Positions 23,829 through 33,083 are shown, numbered from the stretch's first letter. The stretch is 38,816 nucleotides of DNA from RGIG8745 sp045576655 (GCA_045576655.1 JAZNGW010000045.1:1-38816); one strand, 5' to 3'. Program-made: numbers and translations. Notes: generated by a model not told the origin, from the sequence alone.

Positions 23829-23872
23829 TGGCGGGACGGCAGGTGTCTGTCGCCGCCGGCTTATTTATTTAA
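23829..23872 (+). terminator. Possible terminator or attenuator after the beta-barrel gene
   Basis: GCTGGCGGGAC and GTCGCCGCCGGC can pair with one bulge and a G-U pair, followed by TTATTTATTT. It lies between two genes 80 bp apart and may only partly stop transcription. Confidence 0.45.
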
Positions 23873-23894
23873 CAATATAAAAAAAGACAAAACT

Positions 23895-24506
23895 ATGAGA
23901 AAATTAATGACAGTGGTAATGAGCCTTGCAACGATGATGTTGGTGTCATGTGCAGGTTCAACAACAGAGAACAACGCAGAAACAGTAAAGGCTGACGTTG
24001 AAGAGAAGATGGAGGCAATCCTTTCAGGCGTTGAAAGCAATGACGTAGACGCAGTGGTTGCAACACTTGAAGAGGCTAAGGAGAAGGTTGAGGAACTTAT
24101 CGCCGAAGGCAATATCGATGAAGCTCAGGAGTATGCAGAGCAGATCAAGAATTTCTATAACGAAAACAAGGAGAAACTTGAGGCGGTTCTTTCTGAATCA
24201 TCAACAGTTTCAGATCTTATCAACACTGTTACCTCTGTGCCAACTGAGGTGACAGAGACTGTTGGTTCTGCTGCAGAAGCTGTAGAAGAAGGTCTTGAGA
24301 GCGCTGAGGAGAAGGCTGCAGAGATAAAGGACGCTATTGAAGCTGCACCTGGCGAAGTGAAGGCTGCTGCTGAAGCAAAGGCTGAAGAAGTGAAGGAAGA
24401 GGCAAAGGCTGCTGCTGAGGCTAAGGTTGAAGAAGGCAAGCAGGCTGCAAAAGACGCTGCTTCTAAGGCTATCGAAGACGCTGCAAACAAGCTTTTGAAG
24501 AAATAA
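23895..24506 (+). CDS. Ala/Glu/Lys-rich helical lipoprotein
   Basis: The 203-residue product has a lipoprotein signal (LVSC, lipid-bearing Cys19) and then a nearly all-helical, low-complexity body rich in Ala, Glu and Lys. From about residue 115 on it shows repeats such as AAEAKAEEVKEEAKAAAEAKVEEGKQAAK, with the 11-residue-like pattern of apolipoprotein/LEA-type amphipathic helices. After Cys19 the sequence is AGSTTENN, without the acidic cluster of surface-exported lipoproteins, so periplasmic retention is more likely. No family is certain; a structural or membrane-tethering role is inference. A strong terminator follows. Confidence 0.8.
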   Translation: MRKLMTVVMSLATMMLVSCAGSTTENNAETVKADVEEKMEAILSGVESNDVDAVVATLEEAKEKVEELIAEGNIDEAQEYAEQIKNFYNENKEKLEAVLSESSTVSDLINTVTSVPTEVTETVGSAAEAVEEGLESAEEKAAEIKDAIEAAPGEVKAAAEAKAEEVKEEAKAAAEAKVEEGKQAAKDAASKAIEDAANKLLKK

Positions 24507-24567
24507 AAGAGGAGAACTACTCGTGCTTCCTCTCAGAAAAAAGAGAGGCGCGATTTACCTTTCGAGC

Positions 24568-24600
24568 AAGAGGGTGTGCTGCGGCACACCCTCTTTTATT
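24568..24600 (+). terminator. Intrinsic terminator after the helical lipoprotein gene
   Basis: AAGAGGGTGTGC (24568-24579) and GCACACCCTCTT (24584-24595) form a perfect 12-bp stem with a TGCG loop, followed by TTATTT. Confidence 0.9.
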
Positions 24601-24689
24601 TGCAGGGGTGCGCTATATAATTGATGTGTAGTTCGTCGGAAATATCCTGTTACCTCGGTGGAAATGTCCTGACTCTTCGCTAAAAAGTA

Positions 24690-24773
24690 TAAATAAAACT
24701 TATATTTGTAAGAATAAAACTAATATTTATATAAATAAAACCATTATTTGTACAAATATTACTTTTATTTATA
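24690..24773 (+). repeat. 84-bp interspersed element, copy B (4 x 21 bp)
   Basis: Units are 24690-24710, 24711-24731, 24732-24752 and 24753-24773. The first reads TAAATAAAACTTATATTTGT plus A, and the fourth is an inverted version, so the ends form inverted repeats of about 28 bp. Left flank CTTCGCTAAAAAG, right flank CTTTTCTCCGA. To the left, CGGTGGAAATGTCCTGACTC-like modules repeat at about 22 bp; to the right, AGCGGAGTGAT is the inverse of a module found beside copy A. Confidence 0.93.
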
Positions 24774-24871
24774 CTTTTCTCCGAGGGTTTACGGAATAAG
24801 TAGCAGCGGAGTGATGATTTTCTTGTGCCGTGGGCCTTACTATCCTCGTGTGAGGTTTTAACATTTTTGGT

Positions 24872-24902
24872 TTTGAATACAATGCAAAAATGCGTATCTT
24901 TG
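24872..24902 (+). promoter_or_regulatory. Promoter TTTG-N19-TATCTTTG for the repeat-protein gene
   Basis: TTTG (24872-24875) and TATCTTTG (24895-24902) with a 19-bp spacer are a full match. The transcript would start near 24909, leaving a 5' UTR of about 90 nt, and it rules out the upstream start at 24907. Confidence 0.85.
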
Positions 24903-24999
24903 CAAGATGATTTGTATGATGGTACTTTGTAGCCATTGGCGATTGACTTATTTAAACATATTTATAATCAACACATTTATTAATCAAAATGAAAAGCTT

Positions 25000-27477
25000 A
25001 TGAAGAAAAATTACTTTTTCGGGGCTCTTATGAGTCTTATGCTTGTGCTTTTTGCTCTTCCAGTAAAGGCGCAGGTAGAATCTCTTGCAGACCTCTTCGG
25101 TAAGTATCAGTTTACGGCTGATATGGAGGTGATGGCTGGTATGGATAAATATGCAGAGCAGTTGTCCGCTGACTGCGAAGCGGAAATTTCAAAAGGTGCA
25201 GTCTATGACGCGCAGATTGTGGGTTTTGCAGGTGCAACATCACAGATGAACATCAATGCTATCAGCACAGAGAAGAAGATGATTAAGGCGACAAACCCTA
25301 ACACTCCTCAGCTTTGGGATGCTCTTTATCTGGCAAATGAGAACGGAGATTATCCTTTCGGTGTGTTTGATAATGAAAAGGGTGAATGGACTGTGGAAAG
25401 CTATGGCCCAGTCTACATGTCGTACGATCCTGCAACAAAATTAATTACTATTCCGGATTTTACTGTTGTAACTTGTGACTTCGATAATTCTAAGGCAACA
25501 GTTGTTGCTAAGTTTACTAATGTAAAGATGACTTTTAAGGCGTCTGCTGAGATTGAAGTTGCAGACCTTAGCGGCAGTTGGCACGCTACTCCTCTTGGAA
25601 CATACGGCTCAAATTCAGAGTCAAGCATTCCTGCAGAGTATGATTTCGTTCTTACTAAGACAGGCGAGGACAACGAGAACTACAGTGCAGAGCTTACAAT
25701 CGGTGATTTCGCTCCTGTAACTCTTTCTGCTACATTCGACGGTGTGTCACTTGCTATCCATGCAAAGGATGTAGTGCTTGATGCTACAACCGGAGCCGTA
25801 ATTTATTGGAATGGCGCTACAGAGTATGACATCACGTTCTCTTATGCTTCAGAGACAACTCTCTCTATGTCAACACCTTTGTGTATTGGCCTTCCTAATC
25901 CTGAGGCAGGCGAGGACGAACCTAAGTACACTATGGAACAGTGGTACATGAACGGTTCGGCTAAACGTGCTGCAGAAGGTGGCGCATCGTTTGACTGGGC
26001 TGGCACTTGGACAGTGAAGGGTACAGAGGCTATGGCAAATGTACCTGTAGAGTTTGATATGGTGGTTACTTACAACGAGTCTGCAGACATCTATCTGATT
26101 ACAAACTTCTTGGGTAACGATGTTACTTCTCTCAACTATGGTGGAATCTTGTTGACTCCATCTGCAGACGGTAAGACAGCAGAAATCAAGACTGGCACAT
26201 ACTTGCAGATGATAGAGCCAGGCGTGGCATATCTCACTTTGTTTGATTCGAACGTAAAGGCAGATCCAATAATAGTGACAGTCAATGAGGATGGTACGAT
26301 TTCTATTGCAGACTTCTCCGTGGTGGAAGGCGGTTATGGCGCAGCTCCTAACGTGGCAGGAATGAAGGCTTTCTATACAGGTATGACTGCTTCAAAACCA
26401 GTTGAAGAAGAGGTTGAGCCATTTGATTGGGCTGGCACATGGACTGTTAAGGCAACAGAGAATGTTGCAATGGCATCTGCCGAATTCGAAATGGTTGTCA
26501 CTTACAACGAGTCTGCAGACATCTATCTGATTACAAACTTCTTGGGTAACGATGTAACTTCTCTCAACTATGGTGGAATCTTGTTGACTCCATCTGCAGA
26601 CGGCAAGACAGCAGAAATCAAGACTGGCACATACTTGAAGACAATCACTCCAGGTGTTGAATATTCGGTTCTTTACGACTCAAATATGACGGCAAATCCG
26701 ATTAACGTTACAGTCAATGCAGACGGCACGCTCTCAATCTCAGACTTCAGCGTGGCTACAAACGGTTATGGATCTCCTGCTACAGATGCTAAGATTTCAG
26801 CATACTACGTGAGCGTTACAGCTTCAAAGCCTTCAGAAGGCGGTGAGGAGCCATTCGATTGGATTGGCACATGGACTGTTAAGGCTACAGAGAATGTTGC
26901 AATGGCATCTGCCGAATTTGAAATGGTTGTCACTTACAATGAGGCTGCAGGCATCTATCTGATTACAAACTTCTTGGGTAACGATGTTACTTCTCTCAAC
27001 TACGGTGGAATCTTATTGACTCCGTCGGCTGACAACAAGACAGCAGAAATCAAGACTGGCACATACTTGAAGACAATCACTCCAGGTGTTGAGTATTCGG
27101 TTCTTTACGACTCAAGTGTGTCGGCAAATCCGATTAAAGTTACAGTCAACGCAGACGGCACGCTCTCAATCTCAGACTTCAGCGTGGCTACAAACGGTTA
27201 TGGTTCTCCTGTTGCAGATGCTAAGATTTCAGCATACTACGTAAACGTAACTGCTTCTAAGGGTGCAAGCTCTATCGAGTCTGTCAAGACTGCAGGTGCT
27301 GCTGTAACAGTTGCTGGTGGCGTTATCAACATCGCTGGCGAGGCACAGCCTGTTCAGGTTTACGATGCAGCTGGACGTCTTGAGTTCTCAGGCGTTGCTT
27401 CAAGCGTAGCAAACCTCTCAAAGGGCATCCACATCGTTAAGGTAGGTGGTGCTGCTGTGAAGGTAGCAGTTAAGTAA
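25000..27477 (+). CDS. Secreted protein with three tandem 144-residue beta-rich repeats
   Basis: This 825-residue protein has a signal peptide (about 1-25, ending LPVKAQ). After a diverged N-terminal region come three repeats of exactly 144 codons, starting at residues 331, 475 and 619, each with FDWxGTWTVK, NFLGNDVTSLNYGGILLTPS, AEIKTGTYL and DGTxSIxDFSV. Repeats 2 and 3 are nearly identical even at the DNA level. The C-terminus (about 759-825, with VYDAAGRLEFSG and SKGIHIVKVGG) looks like a type IX secretion sorting domain. The family is not named with certainty; similar repeats occur in Prevotella-type secreted proteins, from memory. A strong terminator separates it from the SusC gene. ATG 25000 is chosen because it starts the signal peptide and lies after the promoter. 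Confidence 0.82.
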   Translation: MKKNYFFGALMSLMLVLFALPVKAQVESLADLFGKYQFTADMEVMAGMDKYAEQLSADCEAEISKGAVYDAQIVGFAGATSQMNINAISTEKKMIKATNPNTPQLWDALYLANENGDYPFGVFDNEKGEWTVESYGPVYMSYDPATKLITIPDFTVVTCDFDNSKATVVAKFTNVKMTFKASAEIEVADLSGSWHATPLGTYGSNSESSIPAEYDFVLTKTGEDNENYSAELTIGDFAPVTLSATFDGVSLAIHAKDVVLDATTGAVIYWNGATEYDITFSYASETTLSMSTPLCIGLPNPEAGEDEPKYTMEQWYMNGSAKRAAEGGASFDWAGTWTVKGTEAMANVPVEFDMVVTYNESADIYLITNFLGNDVTSLNYGGILLTPSADGKTAEIKTGTYLQMIEPGVAYLTLFDSNVKADPIIVTVNEDGTISIADFSVVEGGYGAAPNVAGMKAFYTGMTASKPVEEEVEPFDWAGTWTVKATENVAMASAEFEMVVTYNESADIYLITNFLGNDVTSLNYGGILLTPSADGKTAEIKTGTYLKTITPGVEYSVLYDSNMTANPINVTVNADGTLSISDFSVATNGYGSPATDAKISAYYVSVTASKPSEGGEEPFDWIGTWTVKATENVAMASAEFEMVVTYNEAAGIYLITNFLGNDVTSLNYGGILLTPSADNKTAEIKTGTYLKTITPGVEYSVLYDSSVSANPIKVTVNADGTLSISDFSVATNGYGSPVADAKISAYYVNVTASKGASSIESVKTAGAAVTVAGGVINIAGEAQPVQVYDAAGRLEFSGVASSVANLSKGIHIVKVGGAAVKVAVK
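25990..27264 (+). repeat. Intragenic 432-bp tandem repeats (three copies)
   Basis: Repeat starts are at 25990, 26422 and 26854, spaced by exactly 432 bp. Long runs are identical between copies, including synonymous positions, which points to recent duplication or gene conversion. The third copy is followed by the C-terminal domain. Confidence 0.9.
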
Positions 27478-27518
27478 TTGGCTGGAGCGGTCAAGCGAAG
27501 CCGCTTTGCAAACGACAT

Positions 27519-27567
27519 GGGGAGTTTAGAAGTCTCGGTTGACCAGGCTCCTAAACTTCCCTTTTTT
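27519..27567 (+). terminator. Intrinsic terminator before the SusC gene
   Basis: GGGGAGTTTAG (27519-27529) pairs with CTAAACTTCCC (27551-27561) with one G-U pair, followed by six T. It ends the repeat-protein transcript; only 52 bp remain before the SusC ATG. Confidence 0.85.
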
Positions 27568-27619
27568 CATTAGCGTCGATTGATTAATAAATAATGTGTA
27601 TAAATTAAGAGAATATTTA

Positions 27620-30600
27620 ATGAGAAAGAAAACAATAACTTTACGTCCGGCATCCAAAGTGTTCTTTGGCGCATTGGCTGCTGCTGTTGCCTTTTCCGCA
27701 TTTTCTCAGCCGGTTTTGGCTTCGGAAAATACGGCAGGCGTAAGCGTTGCTGCAGCCCAACAGAACGAGGGACGTAAACTTTCTGGTACGGTCATAGACC
27801 ATAAGACTCGTGAGCAACTCTACGGAGTGAGTGTTGCCGTATGGCAGAACGGAAAGCTCGTGACAGGTGCAGCTACAGGATTCGACGGTGAATTCAGCCT
27901 TAACGTTCCAAGCGGAAATTTTGAAGTTCGCGTGTCTTATATCGGTTATAAGCAAGTGATTATCAAGTCGGGCAACATCAAAAAGTGGGACGGAGTAGAA
28001 ATCGTTCTTGCTGAAGATGCCAACCAACTTGAAACATTGGTCGTGAACGGATTCTTTGCCAAAGACAAGAACAGTTTCACTGGTTCCGTGACCCAAATCA
28101 AGGCGGATGAACTTAAGGCCGTTTCAAGTGTTAACATAGTGACAGCAATCGCTTCGCTCACCCCAGGTATGCAGCTTGTGGAGAATACGATGCAAGGCTC
28201 CAACCCTAACCATGTGCCAGAACTCGTGATGCGCGGTATGAGCTCGTTCTCAAACGAAGGACAGTCGGTCAATCAGCCTACAATCATCCTCGACGGAACG
28301 GAAATATCCATGCAGGAACTCTACGACCTCGACATGAACGAGGTGGAGAGCATAAACGTATTGAAGGATGCCTCTGCCACAGCGCTTTACGGTTCGAAGG
28401 CCGCAAACGGTGTGATTGTCATCACCCGCAAACCGATAAAGGAAAGTACATTGCGCGTTTCGTACAACTTTACGGGCCAAGTTCAGATTCCGAAGTTGGG
28501 CGATTACGATGTGCTTAATGCAATGGATAAACTCAGATACGAGAAAATGGCAGGCCTTTACGACGGCAAAGGCGCTATTGATAGCCAGACAGGGCTGCCT
28601 GTGCAGTACGAACTTGACGCCCTCTACAATGAACGCTACAAGGCAGTGATGGCAGGGCAGAACTCCGATTGGTTGTCGCAGCCGGCACGCAACTCTTTCT
28701 CACACGACCATTCGCTCCGCGTCTATGGTGGTGCTTCAAACTTGCGCTACGAGCTTTCCGGACGTTTTGCTGATACACGAGGAGTTATGAAAGGCGACTA
28801 CCGCAAGCGCTATAACTTAGGATTTAAGCTCGACTATTTTATAAAGAACTCCCTGCAGATTTCCAACCGAACGACCTATCAGGAAGTGGAAACACAGGAT
28901 TCACCATATGGCACCTTCTCGCAGTATGTGCAGATGAACCCGTATGACAAGATGTACAATGCTGACGGAACGGCAAATACAGACCTCGCATGGGACCTTG
29001 ACAACCCTCTGTACGAAGCGCAGCTCGGCAGCTACAACCGCGACGGAATGCGCACATTCTCAAACAGCACCGACGTGCGTTGGGATATAAACAACATGTT
29101 CCGCCTCTCCGGACATTTTAATATTTCCTCAGAAATGGGATGGGGCGATGTGTTCATTTCGCCAAAGTCACGTACATTTAAGAATGAGACCGATCTCACC
29201 AAGAAGGGATCGCTCACTAAGAATACGACAAAGGGCGTGACTTACAACGGAAACATCGTAGGTACTTTCAACAAGATGTTCCGTGACGAGTCGTTAGTAA
29301 GCCTCGCTGCAGGTTGGGAAATCAACCACTCAGAGAGCCGAAATGAGTATTTGCAGGCAATAGGATTCTTCAATGACAAACTCTCTTTCATAGGAAACGC
29401 TGCCGGCTATCCTGCTTCAAGCACTCCTTATGGCGACCAGGCAGAATCGTCAGACGTGGGTGTGTTCCTCAATGGAAGCTACTCTTATCGCAACCGCTAC
29501 TATGTTGACGCGACATGGCGTATGACTGGTTCGTCACAGTTCGGTGCAAACCACCGTTACGGACACTTCTGGTCAGGAGGTGCCGGATGGAACATCCTGA
29601 ATGAAGACTTCATGGCTGCATGGATTGACAAGATTGACTTGTTTAAAATACGCGCAAGTATGGGTTATACAGGTAAGGTAAGCTTTAGCCCGTTCCAGGC
29701 CATGACTATGTACCAGTATTCAAATGCTTATGAATATAAGAACGGAATTGGTGCAATCCCTGTGACAATCGGCAATGTCGACCTGACTTGGGAACGCACA
29801 ATGAACTACAACGTCGGTCTCGACTTCAGTATGTTCGGACGCCGACTCAACGTTGTGGTTGATGCATACATCCGTAATACCACAGACCTCTTGCTCGACA
29901 AGTCAAAGGCTCCATCTACAGGTGTGACTACAGCTACTTCAAACTTGGGCGAAATGCAGAATAAGGGAATAGAGTTCCAAGTTGACGGTTATATTTTCCG
30001 TAACAAGGACTTCTATTGGAAACTCGGAACAATGGGTTATATGAACCGCAACAAGATTACGAAGATTAACAAGGCCCTTGAAGAGCTCAACAAAGAGAAC
30101 GAAGCTTATTCAGACATGTCGCTCACTCCTCTTGCTCAATATGCCGAAGGAGAAAGTGTGACAGCCTTGAAACTCGTGCGCTCCGCTGGTATTGACCCTG
30201 CTACAGGAAAGGAAATATATATTAAGCGCAACGGCGAAAAGACTTTCGAATACGATCCTGCAGACAAGGTGTATATAGGAGATACTGAACCTCGCTATAC
30301 AGGAAACGTGAACACAGGCTTGTATTGGAAAGGATTCAGCTTGTACGCTTTGTTTAACTTCCGTTTGGGCGCTTGGGTATATAATACAACCCGCGTGACA
30401 AAGGTTGAAGGCTCAGATCCAAAGATGAATGCGGATCAGCGCGTTTTTGATGACCGCTGGAAGCAACCTGGTGACGTCGCAATGTATAAGGACATAGCCG
30501 ACAGCTCGCGCCCTAAGCAGACGGACCGTTTTGCCGAGGAGGAAAACACTCTTACCCTTGGAACTCTTAACCTCAGTTATGAGTTTGATGAGAAGTTCTG

Positions 30601-30739
30601 TAAGAAACTCTATTTGCGCAACCTCCGTGCCGGTATTAATTTCACAGATTTGTTCCGCTTGTCAACTGTGAAGATTGAGCGCGGTACAAACTACCTTTAC
30701 AGCAAGGGATTTGAGATTTATGTAAGTGCAACATTCTAA
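27620..30739 (+). CDS. SusC/RagA-family TonB-dependent outer-membrane transporter
   Basis: This 1039-residue protein is the barrel of a SusCD uptake complex. After a signal peptide (cleavage about residue 35, VLASEN) comes a carboxypeptidase-regulatory-like domain (about 50-132, KLSGTVIDHKTREQLYGVSV), then the plug, starting near LVVNGFFAKDKNSFTGSVT and including the SusC-type NVLKDASATALYGSKAANGVIVITRK (about 245-270). A 22-strand barrel fills the rest and it ends YVSATF with terminal Phe. ATG 27620 is chosen because it begins the signal peptide; a GTG at 27596 would add eight residues. SusD begins 3 bp after the stop. There is no obvious TAnnTTTG box in the 52 bp after the terminator. The substrate is unknown. 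Confidence 0.96.
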   Translation: MRKKTITLRPASKVFFGALAAAVAFSAFSQPVLASENTAGVSVAAAQQNEGRKLSGTVIDHKTREQLYGVSVAVWQNGKLVTGAATGFDGEFSLNVPSGNFEVRVSYIGYKQVIIKSGNIKKWDGVEIVLAEDANQLETLVVNGFFAKDKNSFTGSVTQIKADELKAVSSVNIVTAIASLTPGMQLVENTMQGSNPNHVPELVMRGMSSFSNEGQSVNQPTIILDGTEISMQELYDLDMNEVESINVLKDASATALYGSKAANGVIVITRKPIKESTLRVSYNFTGQVQIPKLGDYDVLNAMDKLRYEKMAGLYDGKGAIDSQTGLPVQYELDALYNERYKAVMAGQNSDWLSQPARNSFSHDHSLRVYGGASNLRYELSGRFADTRGVMKGDYRKRYNLGFKLDYFIKNSLQISNRTTYQEVETQDSPYGTFSQYVQMNPYDKMYNADGTANTDLAWDLDNPLYEAQLGSYNRDGMRTFSNSTDVRWDINNMFRLSGHFNISSEMGWGDVFISPKSRTFKNETDLTKKGSLTKNTTKGVTYNGNIVGTFNKMFRDESLVSLAAGWEINHSESRNEYLQAIGFFNDKLSFIGNAAGYPASSTPYGDQAESSDVGVFLNGSYSYRNRYYVDATWRMTGSSQFGANHRYGHFWSGGAGWNILNEDFMAAWIDKIDLFKIRASMGYTGKVSFSPFQAMTMYQYSNAYEYKNGIGAIPVTIGNVDLTWERTMNYNVGLDFSMFGRRLNVVVDAYIRNTTDLLLDKSKAPSTGVTTATSNLGEMQNKGIEFQVDGYIFRNKDFYWKLGTMGYMNRNKITKINKALEELNKENEAYSDMSLTPLAQYAEGESVTALKLVRSAGIDPATGKEIYIKRNGEKTFEYDPADKVYIGDTEPRYTGNVNTGLYWKGFSLYALFNFRLGAWVYNTTRVTKVEGSDPKMNADQRVFDDRWKQPGDVAMYKDIADSSRPKQTDRFAEEENTLTLGTLNLSYEFDEKFCKKLYLRNLRAGINFTDLFRLSTVKIERGTNYLYSKGFEIYVSATF

Positions 30740-30742
30740 TTT

Positions 30743-32173
30743 ATGGCGATGAAAAAGATTATTAATATATTGTTCGTTGCAGTAGCAATGATGGCTGTTA
30801 CCTCATGCGACGACTTCCTTGACATAACTCCTGACGGTCAGGTGAAACGTGACGATATGCTTTCTACTGCAGAAGGAATAGAGGAAGCTCTCTACGGTGC
30901 TTATTCGCAACTTCGTTCCAACACCCTTTACGGTCAGGAACTGTCTTATTCCTACATAGAAGTGATGGCTCAGACTATGGACTGCTATGGAAATGAAGCC
31001 GTAACAGCTCTTGGGGCTTATGATTATAAGTACTCGACTGTAGAGTATATGTTCGAGGCCGTATGGACGGAGATGTATAAGAATATCTCTAATGTGAACA
31101 GTATCCTAAACAGCCCGCTTATCGAGGGCGCTTCGTCCTATCCTTTTAGTGTCTACAGAGGAGAGGCGTTGGCTTTGCGCGCTTTCATGCATTTTGACCT
31201 GATGCGTATTTATGCCGAGCAATTTACTCTCAATCCTGAGGCAGACGGCATTCCTTATGCTACAGAATTTTCGCTGAACACACCAGACTTTGAATCTTTG
31301 GCGAAGAACTATGAACATGTGATAGCCGACTTGAAGGAAGCGGAGAGCCTGCTTGCCGATGAAGATGAGTATAAGAATAGTTCGCTCTTTATGACTGACA
31401 GGCAAATTCACTTGAATCTTTATGCCGTTCAGGCTCTTCTTGCTCGTGTCTACCTCACTATGGGCGATAAGGAAAACGCGTATGCTTATGCTAAAAATGT
31501 TATTGAAAAGAGCGGCTTCGTGTTGAATGACAAAACAGATATTAACGGAGATATAGCAGGTGTGCTCTCTAAAAAGGAAACGCTTTTCGGTGTTTATTTT
31601 TCGGGATTCTATGCAAATGTGAGTGCGAAGCTTCAACAGACGTCTTCATACTTCTCTCTTGACCCTCGCGACGACATTATGGATATCTACAATGAATCTG
31701 CCGATGGACTTGATTTCCGTGTGAACGCGTATTTCACATCTGTCGATCTTGGCGGTTCGGAGCGTATTCGTCTGAGCAAGCTTACTGATATATATGAGTT
31801 GCAAGGCATAACTTCAAGCCGGCCTACAGACTTGATTCTTGGTATCAATCTGATTCGCTTGCCTGAGATGTACTATATCTGTGCTGAGACCCTTCTAGAC
31901 AAGGATTATGACGCGGCAGTGGATTATTTTGATGCTGTGCTTGAAAGCAGGGGATTGCAACCGCTTAAAAGTCGCACAGACGGAACGCTGCTTACTCAGG
32001 AACTTATAAATCTTGACCGATATAAAGAGTTTATAGGTGAAGGCCAAACTTTCTTCAACATGAAACGCCAGAACCTTGCTATTGAGTCGGCGGATGGCTC
32101 AAGAACTTTCCAGCCGTCAAATGCAATTTATGTGGTTCCGGTGCCAGATGTTGAGCATGAGAATAGATATTAG
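30743..32173 (+). CDS. SusD/RagB-family surface lipoprotein
   Basis: SusD proteins are lids that sit on the SusC barrel and bind substrate at the cell surface. The 476 residues begin with a lipoprotein signal ending VTSC (Cys22), followed by DDFLD, an acidic surface-export signal. SusD-type blocks include ALYGAYSQLRSNTLYG (about 51-66), the TPR-like helical region with RGEALALRAFMHFDLMRIYA, and a C-terminal YVVPVPDVEHENRY. The length is in the shorter part of the family range. It is 3 bp after SusC and 20 bp before the DUF4843 gene. Confidence 0.95.
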   Translation: MAMKKIINILFVAVAMMAVTSCDDFLDITPDGQVKRDDMLSTAEGIEEALYGAYSQLRSNTLYGQELSYSYIEVMAQTMDCYGNEAVTALGAYDYKYSTVEYMFEAVWTEMYKNISNVNSILNSPLIEGASSYPFSVYRGEALALRAFMHFDLMRIYAEQFTLNPEADGIPYATEFSLNTPDFESLAKNYEHVIADLKEAESLLADEDEYKNSSLFMTDRQIHLNLYAVQALLARVYLTMGDKENAYAYAKNVIEKSGFVLNDKTDINGDIAGVLSKKETLFGVYFSGFYANVSAKLQQTSSYFSLDPRDDIMDIYNESADGLDFRVNAYFTSVDLGGSERIRLSKLTDIYELQGITSSRPTDLILGINLIRLPEMYYICAETLLDKDYDAAVDYFDAVLESRGLQPLKSRTDGTLLTQELINLDRYKEFIGEGQTFFNMKRQNLAIESADGSRTFQPSNAIYVVPVPDVEHENRY

Positions 32174-32193
32174 TGATATAAAAGTAAGAATAT

Positions 32194-33039
32194 ATGAAAC
32201 GATATAATTTTGGTAATATGAATGTTCTGTCTTGTGCTAAGCAAGGTCTGGCTATTGGACTATGTGCTTTAGTGGGAGTGGCGGTGTCATCATGTGAAGA
32301 GACAGATTATATGACTTATGATACGTCACATAACGGAGTCTATTTTCTAAGCGACACCTTGCAGTATTCATTCAGCGTTACTCCTGTTGAGCAGCGTACT
32401 CATGTCGTGAAGATTCCTGTGCGTGTCATGGGCGGCATAAGCGACTCGCCACGCAAAATTGGTTATGAGGTTATTGCAGATACGACTACCGCTATTGAGG
32501 GTGAGCAGTATCGCCTTGGCGAAGCGGTCATAATGCCTGACTCGGTAAATGGATTTATTCCAGTGGAGATTCTGCGTGACGGACTTGAGGGCTCGTACTC
32601 AGAAGGCTATGTGCGCTACCGATTAGGCCTTCGCCTTGTTGCGAATGAAAACTTCGCTCCGACATTAAGTCTGGAAGAGCAGAAGTTTGTTCTTAATTTT
32701 GATAATGCGGTGGAGATGCCAAATTGGTATGATGCTTATGGTGATAAGGTGTGGTCGGAGAGATACCTGGGCAAATGGCATCCTCTGAAACTCATCAAGA
32801 TGGTGGAGTATTTCCATGCAATAGAATTAGTCTTGCCTGAAACATACAAGAAGATGGTGGCTGATTATGGCGAAAATCTTGAGAATATCCCTTATGGCGA
32901 CCCTTACCTTTATCGCACGATATTCCGCAAGTATATCTACAAGCCGATGTATGACTTTTTCAATGATCCTGCCAATCGTGACGCCATAATTGATGAATAT
33001 CCGGACTTTCCGTTTGATTTCCCTGATCCGTTTGCATAA
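32194..33039 (+). CDS. DUF4843-type surface lipoprotein
   Basis: The 281 residues carry a lipobox VSSC (Cys34) followed by EETD, an acidic surface-export signal. The pattern DYMTYDTSHNGVYF, VKIPVRVMG and a late LNFDNAVEMPNWYD is what I associate with DUF4843, a family found as the third gene of certain SusCD operons. The C-terminus (WSERYLGKWHPLKLIKMV) follows that pattern. It should be an accessory of the SusCD complex. A later start, Met9 at 32218, is possible. The PKD-like gene follows 44 bp later. Confidence 0.85.
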   Translation: MKRYNFGNMNVLSCAKQGLAIGLCALVGVAVSSCEETDYMTYDTSHNGVYFLSDTLQYSFSVTPVEQRTHVVKIPVRVMGGISDSPRKIGYEVIADTTTAIEGEQYRLGEAVIMPDSVNGFIPVEILRDGLEGSYSEGYVRYRLGLRLVANENFAPTLSLEEQKFVLNFDNAVEMPNWYDAYGDKVWSERYLGKWHPLKLIKMVEYFHAIELVLPETYKKMVADYGENLENIPYGDPYLYRTIFRKYIYKPMYDFFNDPANRDAIIDEYPDFPFDFPDPFA

Positions 33040-33083
33040 GGGAAGAAAGCAGTGCAATCCGTAAAACGCTAAAAACATACAAT

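Larger units (their letters stand above)
24507..24999. other. Intergenic region with terminator, repeat copy B and a promoter
   Basis: In order it holds the lipoprotein terminator (24568-24600), about 22-bp modules, the 84-bp repeat copy B (24690-24773), and the TTTG-N19-TATCTTTG promoter of the next gene (24872-24902). No coding gene is seen. Confidence 0.8.

Noticed and set aside
24690..24773. Possible small peptide with heptad pattern encoded by the 84-bp element
   Set aside because: The three copies share a frame only because they are nearly identical DNA; there is no conserved start, the flanks differ, and no synonymous-substitution pattern can be shown.
24907..25002. Upstream start at 24907 for the repeat protein
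   Set aside because: It lies at the predicted transcript start, and the signal peptide begins at ATG 25000.
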